From: Nissolia schottii
Taxonomy: Eukaryota > Streptophyta > Magnoliopsida > Fabales > Fabaceae
DNA: 64,000 nt
NCBI GenBank assembly: GCA_003254905.1
Contig: QANU01029220.1
Location: 815,118-879,117 of the forward strand
Reading direction: 5' to 3'
Part shown: positions 1 through 12,900 of the stretch, piece after piece
Layout: every line of letters begins with the position of its first letter
Position numbering within the stretch: position 1 is the first letter of the stretch
Made by a program: the position numbers and the translations under genes
The notes under the pieces: model-generated
Database searches by the model: none
Told to the model about the DNA's origin: nothing
Seen by the model: only the letters and a program-made list of their open reading frames with translations

Positions 1-3000
1 TTCTTCATTTTTTTTTAATTTCTTTTTTTTAAAAATACTTGCATGTATGCTCTAAAGTATATTTAATACAAGTTTTAAAAATATTATTAACTGTTTATTT
101 TTCATGTATTTTTTAGTTTTCATAAACAATTTCAATTTGCCAATTTGATTTCAAATGTAATCATATACGTAATACATCCTTTACAAAAAAAATATACGTA
201 ATTTCATAAAATTTTACAGCTAACTTCAATGAAAAAAATAATGATAATAATAAAATCATCTATTGAACTAAACATTGCATGAGGATAAATTTCTCTTACT
301 TGTAGTGAAGATCTAAACTATAAACGGATATTGTACATTACCCCAAAAATCAAAATAAGATCTTCAATTCCAAAGTATAGCATCTCACAATTGAAGCTAT
401 ATATGCATTTGTTTTTGTTTTGACATTTTAGAAGAAGTAAAGTCATGGGCCACAACTAAAATTGGAGGCTAGTTAATGTCTATAATAAACTATATATTTT
501 CAAACACCAAGGCAAGAATACTTTGATCATTTCCTAATGTAAATATTACGCTTCTTAAAAAATCCACCATAGGATACCCTACTTTCTGGTTTATTAACAG
601 ACAAAACTAAACTTTCACCCACTTTACAAGAAAAATTACATTTTATGTTAATAATAATAATAAAAAAAAGGGTAGCAAAGCATATTCACCGTTTGGGTTC
701 TCTTTTTACCTGCTTTGGCATTGTTTGCAGATTAGATTTCTTTGCACCAAACCGCAAAGCCCGCAATGAAAAGCTATCTATCAAATTGGATTTGCAATAG
801 TATATTGCACACAATAATTAATTTAAAAATCTTTTTAGAGGAATAATATTTGTATATAATATATTAGAGAAGAGGAATCATATGGAGGAAGAGGAGGGAG
901 AGAGATTGATTATCTATTTATCATGGTTGATCTGAATAAATAAAATGGACGGTCAAGATGAATCGTGATCACGGATGCATAATGTACATCAAGTGTAGGG
1001 GGGGGGGGCACCTCACCATCACTGCATAAGTGAAGGAATAACCGATATATTTATATAAGAAATGAAATTAATATTAAAATAAAAAGGATGAACCCAACTC
1101 ACTTTTTTAGATGTTGAGCTGAATTGTTTTTAATTCAGCTTATTATTAACTTGATAAGATAAATTTGTAAACTCATGAGTTGAGTTTGAATGCAGGATAT
1201 CAGCTACTTTACGCAATAATCATCTAATGAAGATGAAGAACCACGCGCTTCACGTGCTCCAATCATAAGGATGGCAAAATGCGGGTTTGTAGGTGAAAGT
1301 TACTCCACGTACAACAGTGCCGCGCGTGGGCATAATAACCTTTGGGACAATGATTCTCTTCTTCCCGCCTCCGATCTATGTCTCTCTTCAAATGTTTTTT
1401 TTTTTTTTTTAATTAAAGTGAAGGTAAATGTTATGAGGAGTTTAAATATCATTTTTTTTAAACTCTATACTATCTCGAACATTTTGCCTCCTCACAACAC
1501 AAACAAAATAAATGAGAAACCTTATTTATATTTATTTTGAAATATGATTTTATTTTTAAATATATACATTTACACACACAAATATTTTGAATAATAATGT
1601 AAAAAAAGAACTTATATAAGTCTTCTGTTGGGTGCAATTTTAGCGGAATTAGTTTTTTATTTTTTATGTATCAAATAGATTCTAATGTTATGTTTTTAGT
1701 TGTTATGAAGATAGATTATGATGTTTAGTTTAATTGATAATTTTGTTTTGTTAAATGGTTATATTTGTTTAATTTTTATGAATTATGTAATTGTTAGTTT
1801 AAATTATATTGTCATTATATATATTAAAATAATTATTTTTTTAGTTAATACTTATATTATGTAAACATCAAAATTATTTTTTTAGAAAGTAGCGGATAAG
1901 GTAAGGTGAGGGTTTAAATATATATTTTTTAGTGGTGTTAGGATTTTTAAATTTAAAATCAACAAATAAGATAAGATATGATAAGATTTTTTTAATTATA
2001 TAAATTGATAGTAAAGTTAGAATTGAATCAAAACTCTACCCAACCTTATCCATTGTTGTCCCTGACCAAGTCTCACTCCTAATGTAACTTACACACCACA
2101 AGTATATAGTTAAAAATATAGCAAATGAATATAGAATAATATAAAAATTTATAAACATGATCTATAAGATATGAACTTTCAACAATAAAATTTGTAAAGT
2201 ACTAAACCATTAAAATATTATTCAATGGTGTAACAATTGCTTAAAGTTGCATTTATGTAACTTAAGTCTAACCCTTTGATCATTTAACACATTAGTTATC
2301 ACTTGACATTTTAATAATTTTCAGCGTTGTTACGATTTTTTTTAAATAAATTACACTGACTTCCCCTCATATTCAATGTAATTACACCTAAGACCCCTCT
2401 AATTAATCACGTTACACTGACCTCCCCTGCAGAGGGAGGAGCTAAATGCTGGAACCTATAATGTGAATAATCTATTATACCCCTCATTTATCTCATTCTC
2501 TTCCACTCACACAACCGTCAACGCCAAGGTAGTGATCCAGTACAGGACACCTCAGGCTGAGCTGCCATTGCTGGACTGCTTTTCTTGAGGCTTTTATTGG
2601 AATTTTCTGTTCAATGTGTGCAGTTGTTTATCTATGGAGGACATCTTATTCTCATGTCTCTGTGTTTCACTTGTTTCTTGATGAGTTTCCTTTCCAAAGG
2701 TTTTGGTGGGTTCAGAAAATCACAAGAAAGCAAGAAAAACCCCCACCAAATCAATTGTCAGCATCGCTCGGCTGGACATTATACTCAATCAAGTTGAAAA
2801 TATGAAACATGATCTAAAGTTTATTTTGGTAAGTAAAATGTGTAAAAGACATTACTTATTAAAAAAATGTTATTTGGCATGTGTAAATAACTTTTTACTG
2901 ACATTTTTAACCGAACACTGTTAATCGGACAGGTTAGTGTAACATTTTATAAAGCTCAAGAAGGTTACACTAAACCTCTTTATAAGAACAAAGGGATGCT

Positions 3001-3400
3001 AAGTATAATTACACTAAATCTCAAGAAAGGTTAACCTAATTTGCCATTTCCTTTTCGATAACCGCGTTCTAACTTTATAAAACAGAAAATAAGTGAAATT
3101 TTGAATTTGCAATTTTGGCCGTAAGTGATGGAAGATGGGTTCTCAACAACACTAAATTGGATGTTCTTCCCTATTGTCAGTGATTGTAGTGACTTGCCAC
3201 AAACAGATTAAAAAGTAAGAATTTTATTTTAAAGAGTAAAATAAAAATATTTTTCACATTTAAATTAATAAAGTAAAAATGAATCTCACTTGTTACTTTA
3301 TTGATTAAAGAGTGAAAACTTTTCACTTTATTCTTTAAAGTTTAATTTCACTTTAGAGGATCCATCTCACACAATAAAAACTTGACAATAACCAATTAGC
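1..3400. other. AT-rich intergenic DNA without a supported gene
   Basis: The open frames here are short, overlap in several frames and match no family I recognise. The stretch contains homopolymer and low-complexity runs, for example a G-run near 998-1008 and a T-run near 1395-1410. There is also a small hairpin near 1117-1140 with 9-bp arms, sitting inside a weaker inverted repeat (about 1090-1187). I see no coding exon with splice sites and no RNA gene. Confidence 0.6.
2344..3040. repeat. Possible degenerate TIR element with repeated TTACACT motifs
   Basis: The left part (about 2344-2435) repeats a motif of the type 'ttacactgac(t/c)tcccct'. The right part (about 2930-3040) carries the inverted type 'aagg...agtgtaa'. 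Such sub-terminal motif arrays in opposite orientation are typical of non-autonomous Mutator-like elements in plants. Arm similarity is low and I could not fix the ends or a target-site duplication, so this is a tentative repeat call. The interior encodes nothing recognisable. Confidence 0.3.
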
Positions 3401-3848
3401 CATTCAGATGAGAAACTGCTTCGAAGACTAGCATTCCTTCGTTGCATCAAGACTTCCATTCTAGGAAGCTAAAGACAAATGCTGGGAAATATCAATATAT
3501 TAGCATAACTTCACTGTGCATGTAAATGTATTGGTTACGGTCGTTCTTATGCTCAAAGACTTGAGTAGCGTGTACACAAAATTCAGCATAATCTCTACAC
3601 AGCATCTCGGACTGAGGTGGGAGTCCTCCAACCACCTAAAAGAGAAATTCTTAGGTGCTTCTACAGCACGAGGAGAGTTTTGCTTTGTTCCATTTACTAC
3701 TTTATAGTCAAGTAAATCCATTAAAGATGTTGCCTGAAAGTGGAAGACATCAATGTCTTGCTTTGCTGAGCCTGTTAAGAGGTGAATGAAATAGAGCAAG
3801 ACTTTTCTCTTGTTCTAAGAAAGCTTAAGAATTTTTCTACCTAAAATA

Positions 3849-3906
3849 CAAACCCACGTTGGGGCCAACCCTACACAAAGTAGGATTTGTCTCTAACGTG
3901 GGTTTG
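3849..3906. repeat. Hairpin with nested inner hairpin
   Basis: The 12-base arm CAAACCCACGTT (3849-3860) pairs perfectly with AACGTGGGTTTG (3895-3906). Inside the 34-base loop, CCTAC and GTAGG form a second short stem. It lies about 330 bases past the EI24-like stop codon, in its 3' flank or 3' UTR. It could be a structured 3' UTR element or a chance or MITE-derived palindrome. Confidence 0.5.
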
Positions 3907-4234
3907 CTTTGGTGATTTTGGGTCTGATGCAGTTAGAAGCTTTATCCTTCGGCAATCTGAATTCTGAAGTCTTGTGTTGTATATCAAGTATGCAGTCCAA
4001 GGCATCACTTATCATTAACCGCAAGACAGACATATCAAACAAACCAAATTAACCAACCTTTAGTAATAATTAATAGATAAACGGGGAGGGTAGTGGGAAG
4101 TTCCATATATGAAAAATATTGCATGGTAAAGTACATTGCAATTAAAAAGCTAAAAATAAATGCGTGTAGAAAATCAGGGTTTGTATTCTTACCAGTGATC
4201 AGTTCTGCCAGCTGAATCACTGACTGCAACAATC

Positions 4235-6028
4235 TTATTGTGCTTTTCTGTCTTCCATCTGGTCCCGTTTATCCAGGGGTAGAAAAGACAACATCCACAT
4301 TCTGCACAAAAGCCAATCAATGTATGCAACTAAAATCATAATAACGAAGGTCTACCATACTTCAAAATGCAAACATGCAAGCCCATTGGTCACTATCACA
4401 CATTTTAGTGATCTTATTAAATATAAAAAAAGAAAATCATTCAATTATCTCTACCCAACAACTTAAACTTTTTGAAGAGATGATTCTTGACATTGTATTA
4501 GAACCTCCAGAACCAAGTGGTCTAGAATTCAATTCTTGTCGCCCCATTCTTCTAACACGCACAAGATATAAGGCTGGTCTGTGTATTGTCCCAGCTTCAA
4601 GATGCAAGAGGGGACATGTTAATTATAAAAAATCATTCATTGTCTCTACCCAACCGCTTAAACTTTTAGAAAAGATGGTTTTTGACCGGTCTAATTGTGA
4701 ATATTAGAAAAGGGTAGGGTGAAGGAAGTATCTGATAACTAACAAATATTTGACAACTTAAAAATGCATCAACTTGCACTTTCCGTAACGAGTGCCCCCT
4801 TTCGTGTCACTTGACTAGTAGTAGCTAAGCTTAGTAATGTGAAGTCTTGCATAGATCAAAAAGTGTAGTGATGGGGAGCTTACGACACATTGTCAGCAAC
4901 ATAAAATATTGGAAGCCTTTTCACTCCTGAGGCTCTCCATTTGTGTTTTTCAAAGGATATTTCTTGCTCAGCTTTTGACCCAGTTGCAGTTAAAACAAAC
5001 TGAAATACACATCATCTGTTACTATCATCGGTTCGTAATAATATAACATGATATTTCTATTTTGAACAACAAAAGGAAATGGAAAAAGATTACAAAAGCA
5101 TCAATAGTCAAATTCAGTGTTGAAAGAATAAGGAAGAAATAGAAGGTAAAAATATCTGAAGTAGTCACACATACCAGTGGAAAAAGTATAGCCATAATCC
5201 CATAACTCACAAGAGGCGAGAAAAAGAATATGGCCAAAACGCAAGGGCTTCCTGTAAGGATATAAATTACTCAATCTCAAACATGAAGTGAATAAGATGA
5301 TAAAGAAACATACATTATTAGTAATTTTATTCAATAGTTCATCGTCCTTTAACAGGAAAATATTATTAGACTGAATTCTAAACTTCAGTAGGCCACCAAG
5401 ACAACAGCAGATATGGAATTATATGGAATTTTGATCAAAATTATCACACTTCGCAAAGTTGACAGTCCCCTATCCTCACCCCTACAATATCTGATAGGAT
5501 TTGGGCCTTAGTAGTTAGGATTAGCATTAATTAGTTAGTAACGAAAGAGTATAAAGGAGAGAATTTGAGAAGGATTAAGCATTTTTTGAGAAATTAGGAC
5601 TTGAGAGTCTTTGGGAAAGCAAGGGGTCTCTCAAACATCCCTACCCATTGTATTTTCTTCTAAGAGTAATAACCACTGGTTTGTATTATCTCAACCAGTT
5701 TCGCCAGTATCTTTTAGGTAATGCTTGGTTCCTGTCTAGGAACAGAAAGGACGGAGACAGTGAAACAATAGAGATATGTCTCTCGTGCCTTTATTTTCCG
5801 GAGGTACAAAAACTAGCTTAAAAATTATCCTGAGACACGGACAATTTTAGATTTTTTGTTTGTCCCCTTCTCCTAACATGTTTTGTTCCCACTGGTGGTC
5901 TCTATCTTCTTTGTACTGAGAAAGGAACCAAAACTACCTAAACAAGCAGCCCAATACAATCGAAGAGAAGCCATGTGATCCAAACAAACATATATGCTTA
6001 CCAAAATAAAGTTAATGAAAATAAGTTC

Positions 6029-6075
<47 letters not shown>

Positions 6076-8295
6076 TACCAAAACCAGCAAAAAATGGCCA
6101 GTAAGATTCAAAGTAATCCAGCCTTTTGTCAAGAGGCACTTCATTGAAATTCCATTTATACCTAAGCCAAAGAAGTATATTTATAAACACATCCAATTAT
6201 TAAAGGAGGACACCAAGCAAAGTTGTATATGAACCACATACTCGAAGCAATAATATGCATACATCCAGGAAAGGAGCAAAAAATTGAGCACCTTCCCGAT
6301 GTATGGTATAAATCCCGTTGCATAGACCTGCATATAGAATCAGAAATTGCTCGTTAATTAATTAGTCAGGATAAAACTAAGCAAAACTGAATTTATTGCA
6401 TAACAAAGCATATACACTATCTAATCAATGTCGAAACGGAAATTAGAACGGTTTTATTACCTCAAGAAAGAAAACATTCAAAAGGAGTAGAGAGTACACC
6501 TGCTCTCCTATTCCAAGCATGACCCTGAGTACAGAAAACAAAGTAGATGAACCTTTTGGCACGGACTAAGTGATTAACCGATTAAGAATTAATAACAACT
6601 AGAAATAGGGGAAATAAAAATATAGCAGCATGTAGTAACTATTGATTTGAACTTTACCCTCCCAGGCCAGATGGTCTTTTTACTTGATAAGCATTTTGTA
6701 CAGTTGGTGAGTTGTTTTGGCTTGAGTCTTTCTCAACTGTAAACTTAGATCGTCCCATTGCAGCATATCCAAACTTGGCAATGTCAATGTACCTGAAAAC
6801 ATTTTGTTAGAAATTCTCATTTTAGAAGACAAAAAGTGAAACAACACACTAGTCCATTTCCCATCAATAATCTCAGTCCAACATTGTTTCTGGATAAAAA
6901 AATGAAGCAGTCTACAGTATTATTTGGGTTAGGATTCCTTATATGGATATAGAGTGGGATTGGAGAGCTATACTATGTCTAATTTGTAGTGTCATTATGA
7001 TGTTTGGAGAATGTCTCATCCTCCTAAAACCACTCCTAATTTTCCCAGATTCAAGAGATTCATTCCTTCGTAAAGATGACATACAAATACAAAACAAACT
7101 GATGATGAACATGACTATAAAGGGCAGACTAGTGCAACAACATGACAATAAAGACAGGTAAAAGGAAGATTTAAAAAGACAACATTACCAGATGTTGCTT
7201 AGAACTAAGCTAAACACGTATAATGGGTAAAACCAAAGCACCTGCGAGGAACAATTAGAAGGACAACCACAAAAGATCAAATATTGGAAAAACAAATTTA
7301 ACTCCAAAGAAAGATATGTAAAATGCGTTCTATCATTAAATGAGAAAATTGTCTAAGAAAGCAACATTGGCTATTGAAATTCCATGCTTCATGCAAACCT
7401 CTCGTGCATTTCTAAATCAATTTTCAGGTCAATGAGGTCATTTAACTTGTAACAGAGCATGTGGAGCAATTTATTGGTGAAACTCTGATTCAAAGCAAGA
7501 TATACTTCTTGGAAATATTTTGCTTTGTTTTGGTGAATTACATAGATAACGAAAAACCCAAAAGTTCAGATGCAAAACATAAATGATAAAATTCCTTCCC
7601 AAAAATGATATTGCTAGGAACAATCAATAGATTCTGCAAATTTATACAATTAATATTTAAGGCAAACAAAATGCAGTAAGAGAACATGGAAGGAAACGAG
7701 ACATTAACAAACAGGGAAGTTGATACTTACATAAAAGAGCTGAATGAGCGCAAGGCGTAAGAAAGAATAAAACTTGAAAGTACCATTCAAATCACACAGT
7801 TTATGAGACACCAGCTGTGAGCATTGATCAGGTAATATCCACCACAATGCTGGGATGACAACCGAGTTCAGGACGAATATACTTCACAAAAATTTAAAAA
7901 GATGTTCAAATTATCAGTAAAAATGTAGATAATTAACGATCATTACTATTATTTATCAATCAGATTCTTTACCAGTCATCTACACACTGTCAGAAATCAC
8001 AAAAAAAATATACAAAATTGAGAAATTCTATTAAATGCCAGGTACTATCGCCGATTGCTTCAAAATAAAATTGAAGGTAGATTCCAGAAGGAAAGGAGGG
8101 TTTTTACCTTCCTAAGAAGATGAAGCCGTTTAAGAGGAAGCACTGGCCAGTGCGGACGAGAAGGGTTCCGGACCTGTGACAGAGAATAAGAACGCGATGA
8201 AGGCAGCACGCCTCTCTGAAACCCTCCAACCACAGAACACCGGCTGCTTTCAATTTCGCCGCCGCCGCCGCATCGCTGCCTTCGCCGGCTTCCAT
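4235..8295 (-). CDS. EI24: EI24-like integral ER membrane protein
   Basis: Homolog of etoposide-induced 2.4 (EI24/PIG8), a multipass ER membrane protein linked in animals and plants to autophagy and ER functions. Ten coding exons (minus strand): 8295-8108, 7881-7731, 7241-7189, 6792-6658, 6524-6461, 6327-6242, 6161-6079, 5251-5175, 4999-4884, 4301-4235. They join in frame to 339 codons plus TAA. Recognisable blocks include LWLEGFREACCLHRV and TGQCFLLNGFIFLG near the N-terminus, RPSGLGG, GEQVYSLLLLNVFFLE, then FIPYIGKVLNFLLLSWMYAY. The hydrophobic stretches give about five membrane segments. I chose the ATG at 8295 because it starts MEAGEGSD; the longer upstream frame lacks family similarity. 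Expected length is about 300-340 residues, so it appears complete. One intron holds a MITE and a 40-base A run. The 3' UTR may contain a further intron. The function is inferred from the family. Confidence 0.9.
4427..4700. repeat. Dispersed repeat, two direct copies of a ~55-base motif
   Basis: A motif of the form 'tcattcaattRtctctacccaac...cttaaactttt' occurs near 4437-4490 and again near 4634-4690, in the same orientation, about 200 bases apart. It lies in the last coding-exon intron of the EI24-like gene. A third copy lies in the WEB gene intron near 41369-41426. It resembles remnants of an interspersed plant repeat, possibly LTR-derived. No coding potential is seen. Confidence 0.5.
5715..5942. 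mobile_element. MITE with TTTAGGTA-type terminal inverted repeats
   Basis: The left end reads TAGGTAATGCTTGGTTCC and the right end, reverse-complemented, TTAGGTAGTTTTGGTTCC, enclosing about 230 bp with no coding sequence. A related element with ends of the AGGTAGCATTTAATT type lies at about 53206-53497, and both share internal 'acaaaaattagct' and 'tctctatctt' blocks. It sits inside an EI24-like intron. Superfamily is not certain (hAT- or PIF-like size). Confidence 0.6.
6034..6073. repeat. 40-base homopolymer A run (T run on the gene strand)
   Basis: Forty consecutive A residues on the plus strand. On the coding (minus) strand of the EI24-like gene this is T40 beginning immediately after the donor bases GTAAG (6078-6074). 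The run could be the poly(A) trace of a retro-insertion or simple slippage. Its length is likely polymorphic and subject to sequencing error. Confidence 0.9.
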
Positions 8296-8409
8296 TCGGA
8301 CGGGGAAAAACTTTTGAGCCGGCAATCGCAACAAACTTCCCCGTCGCTTCACAAGACAACCCTTGACTTCTTCATCTCCAATGAGTTTGACAATTTTAAG
8401 ACTTAAAAA

Positions 8410-9600
8410 ATATTTTTATTTTTAACTGATTTGTTTACCAGTGCCTTAGGATTTTGATTATCTAAATACATGAATCAAAAGATAACTGCTTTTCGGTTTC
8501 TCTGAATTGAATTCAATAAAATTTTCAATTTCGAATCCATAATTAAAAAATAAAAATCTTTTATAAATTTATATTTTATTTTTATATGTGATGAAATAAT
8601 TTTTTACTTACTCTCGCCGTTGGTGACTATCACACTTAAAACTTTTTTTGACATGTTCCCGCTTGACAGACACACATCAGTATTCTAGAACTAATACTTG
8701 TAGTTGCATTAACCAAGACCAATTTTTCTCTTGCTTAAAGGATTTATTAACATAGCAATGCATTTGAAAGCTTGTGAAAATTAAAATTCAGATAATCAAG
8801 ACTCAAGATATTCATATAAATTTCAATTTGCCGAAGAGCTTGAACTTCTACCATGATATTGTATGCTTTAATTCTGAATCACTGACATCAAAATGCGGTG
8901 GATCACTCTTTCTCGTGAACACTATCAAATAAATATATTCTGTGAACTTGTAACAAGTCAGCTCGAGTGGGTTGTTTTATTCTCCACGGAGGAAAGTTAA
9001 CATACTATACAAAACATGTTATCCATTGATTATTCAAATGAAAGAGAAAAGACCAAAGGTTGACATAGCATCATTAAGGAAATCTTGATTTGCTCTGGGT
9101 ACACGAGATTTTCTCCAAAACCACTTGTTTGAAATACAGTAGCACATCCATTATTTTCCCGAAATTGTCCCTAACATTTTTTTTCCTTTATAAAATTGTA
9201 TCCTAAACAACTTTTAGATGTTTACAAACCAAACATTTTATTATTGTGATGTTTTATTAGTCCATAAGAAAAGATACCTTATATTATGCAGTCGGCTAGG
9301 TCATGAGACCTTGTAAAATTGAAATAAATCATAGCCATCCACTGATGTAAACAGCTTCCATTAACTTGCAGCATTGGCTAAACTAACCCCTTGAAAAGTT
9401 TAGAAGTTACAAAGCTCCCTCATCACCAAGGCAAGGCTAAAAAAAGGCCCCCGTGAATCTATCTAGTTATTGAAACAGTCCCAATTGCATGTATTAGGCA
9501 ATTCATTTCACCTGATATATGATTTCCATAGTTTGGACTGACAAGTGGAGAGAATTCCGAGTTCAAACGGCACATAATGATAATAACAGCATTGCTATGC
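8410..9600. other. Intergenic spacer between EI24-like and NIPA-like genes
   Basis: This spacer covers the promoter side of the EI24-like gene and the 3' flank of the NIPA-like gene. It is AT-rich, and I see no coding exon, repeat with clear ends or RNA gene. The stretch from about 9600 to 9919 is probably NIPA 3' UTR. Confidence 0.5.
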
Positions 9601-9919
9601 TATCCAGTTCAAGATTTGATGCAGAATACTTTCATTTAACTGAGATACACTATATATAATCTGTGTGCACAAAATTACATTGGCCTTTTGTCTTCCGTAT
9701 GGAGTGTAGAGAGGGGTATGCAAGGCAAGATCTGAAAGCATAATCATCAGGACGCCAAAAATAATGACACGAAAAATCTTATCCTTCCACTCCAACTGTA
9801 TCAGGAAAAAAATATGATGGGGAGGGAAATAATCCATAAAATACACCACGACCTTGGCAAATTCCCCTCCCCGGCGCCTCAAGCTTGTGAGATGTGCAAG
9901 ATGCGACGCAATGAATATA

Positions 9920-12900
9920 TCATGGTATTCTCGAGGAATCTTGCCGTCTAAGAGGAATGCCTTCGGCGCCATCAAAGCCATCCTCTTCTGAATGCTTAGG
10001 AAGTCTAATAGATATAGACGATTGTGCACCTGCAGATGGTGATAATAATATTAATAAATCATGTTTTAAGACTTCAAGACCTTACACCAGAGAATGCATG
10101 CGAGAATCACCAGAGAGCATACCATCGACCATATCCTTAGTTTTGTGAAGAAGAAAAGTCCCTGAAAGTATTGTAACAAACCCACAGATTTCTGTGATAA
10201 CTTGCGTTGGACTTTGCCTATCCCAGTCCTGATAGCAAATTCAATTCTCAATCAAAGATCAATGGACAGACATTTAATGTGTAAATAACAATTAAACGCA
10301 TTAAACTAATGTGTTTGTTCAGCAATCTTCTTTCTCTCTCCATTTGCAAGTAGTTCGTTAATGACGGTCTATGTGGGACCCACTAAAAATTAATGCGGCA
10401 TAGTAAATTTAGTTTAGTTGAAATAGTTCTAGGCAACAAAACAACCAGGATACAAGTATCATTTAGGGCCACCTAGGAACTTAAGGATGTTAGACCATCA
10501 AGTATAATTATGATTTACAAGTTACAACTGACACAATCTAGCATAGATCTAAGCTATTGAAAGACCAGCATGTCTCCAACTTTTAAGGGCAACTAATAAA
10601 GCAATTTGAAGAAACAGGTAAAAGCATAAAAAAAATTTAAAATATTTACTCCACTCCCTCAACAAAAGCAAGTGGAATTCAGCACATAATATTACATATT
10701 GTATAAAGAACTACTTATGCTTAAAGACAACTGATGGTCAAGTCAAGAGGCTACATAAAACATAAATGATAGAATATGCAGTCACTGCTGATTATTACAA
10801 TAAAAGCAAGAAAGCATACCTTAAACATGATAACACTAGCCACGATGGTTAATGTAGTGAACATAACATAATATATAGGAGATACCACTGCCGTATTAAA
10901 AGTATCCAGTGCCTGATTGCAGAAATAAAGAACCATTATCAATTATCACATCAATTATGAAGTAGAAAGCATTAGCCATCAAACCATAAAAAATATTGGT
11001 GGAAAAAAAAGAAAAAAACAAGTGATTGCTCAATGTTACTACATAGCAGGAACAAGCCTAAATGACATCAAGGACTAGGCAACTGTAGGTGAAGTTTTCT
11101 CCTAATCCTACAAATCCAAGTCTAAAGCTACAAAGAAAATGAAAAGGTTCTCATATGACCACATCGGGATACCTAAACCTGCCTTTATATGCCTTTAAAT
11201 TATTAAACCATTCATACACTCACTTCACCAGATCTTCTTCCTATACATTACCAACCTGCAAGCCATTTGAATATTGATTAGGATATCAAATTCCGTTTCT
11301 CCACTTTACTGATTGAAGATAAAATCTAAAAGAAATTGAAGTTCTCTTTCATGAATAGTTATGTAAAAAAAAAAAAAAACTGTTTCAAGGAGATTATTAG
11401 CAGACTACCACAGAGAAACTGCAAAAATATTTTCACCACAATGAATAATGGAAAATCTATTGATTATCTCTACTCATCATATCAATGATGGCTTTTCAAT
11501 TCAGTGATGCTACCAAACGAAGATCATCATGGCACTTGATAGATGTTGACAAAACGTACATCATAGTCCCTCAAATAAATATAAATATCAAGGAAATAAC
11601 AAGAAAAAGTATCATACCTTGTTTAAATAATTCATTTGGGTAAGAACACAAACAGCTACAATCAGAGCAAAAGCCCAAGTTTGGGGGTAAAGTAACTGAT
11701 TCATCCCTGACAGAGTTAACTTTATGGCAATTCCAAGAGCCTTAACACTCATAACCTGTCAAAGGAAACATTAAAATAAAAACACAGAACAAGAAGATAC
11801 AAGGGGAGAGCAAAGACAACTACAAAGTCATCAACAACCAGGTGACGAGACATACCGATAGAGAGCCTACAAGGGAACAAACACCAATATAAACCATTAT
11901 GTGTGTCTGGCCATATTGAGGAATGAAGTGGAAGATAAGAATAAAGGCAGCTGTTATAACCAAAGCTGCGTAGAAGAGAAATGCTACAGAAGAAAGATTG
12001 TCTCTTGGTTAGTATTCTGATATTATATTTTGAGTGAAGAATAATATTTCAGGCCAGGGGAACTCAGCTACCTGGCTCCATAGCAAGATTCCATACTTCT
12101 CTCACTGAGTCAATTTCTTGTTCTTGAGGCGCATGTAGAACAATGGTCGTAGACCCCACAACACACAAAGCACAGCCAAGAACTCCAAATATATGTAACC
12201 TCTCCCTTAAAATAATATGAGCAAGAGCAGCACTGCAAGACAGCATCTCAAATTAGAATTTATTGACACAGAGTGGAGCATCAATTTGAAGCTAAAAATT
12301 TTGTCATGCCTGATAATAATGCTGAGAGCACCAAGAGGAGTGACCAATATAGCTGGAGCAAATGCATATGCTGCAAAGTTGGCAATCTCACCAACAATCA
12401 CTGTTGAAATCGCAAATGTGTTAGAATAGAAGATTTTTAATCCGTTTATTAATTTCATTAACTTAGCAATTCAGATTGATAAATATGTGGGGGGTTAGTA
12501 GAATATTAGGATGAATTGAGTCAGTGTGGAAATATTCCATTGGAGAATGTGTGAAGCAGAAAGGAAAAATAAGTTTAGATGATTAGATGAAAACGTACAA
12601 GCTTTAGCAACTGTGATTTTCACAAAAATCTGGATGATAGGTAACAGAAAGTAGGATAACTTGACCTAAAACGTGTACAGTTCAGCCAAAAGTTTGAAAA
12701 TCATGCAGGAGTGAAGGTTAGTAGATCATCAATAAATGTGGAAAGTTGGTAGAATATCAGGATGGCTTGTGTCTGTGTGGAAATATTCCATTGGCTAATG
12801 TGTGAAGGAAAAAAAGTGATTGAATGATTTAATGAAAATGTACAAGCTTTAGTAACTGTGTTTTTCACAAAAATCTGGATAATGCATCGCAAAACATTGG

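Noticed and set aside
3500..3799. 99-codon minus-strand open frame downstream of the EI24-like gene
   Set aside because: It matches no family I know and has no splice or coding-bias support. It is more likely 3' UTR or intergenic sequence.
10030..10122. Read-through of NIPA exon 8 to a nearby stop
   Set aside because: It would end in a non-conserved tail. Splicing at 10123 to 10029 restores the family's IPLRRQ-type C-terminus.
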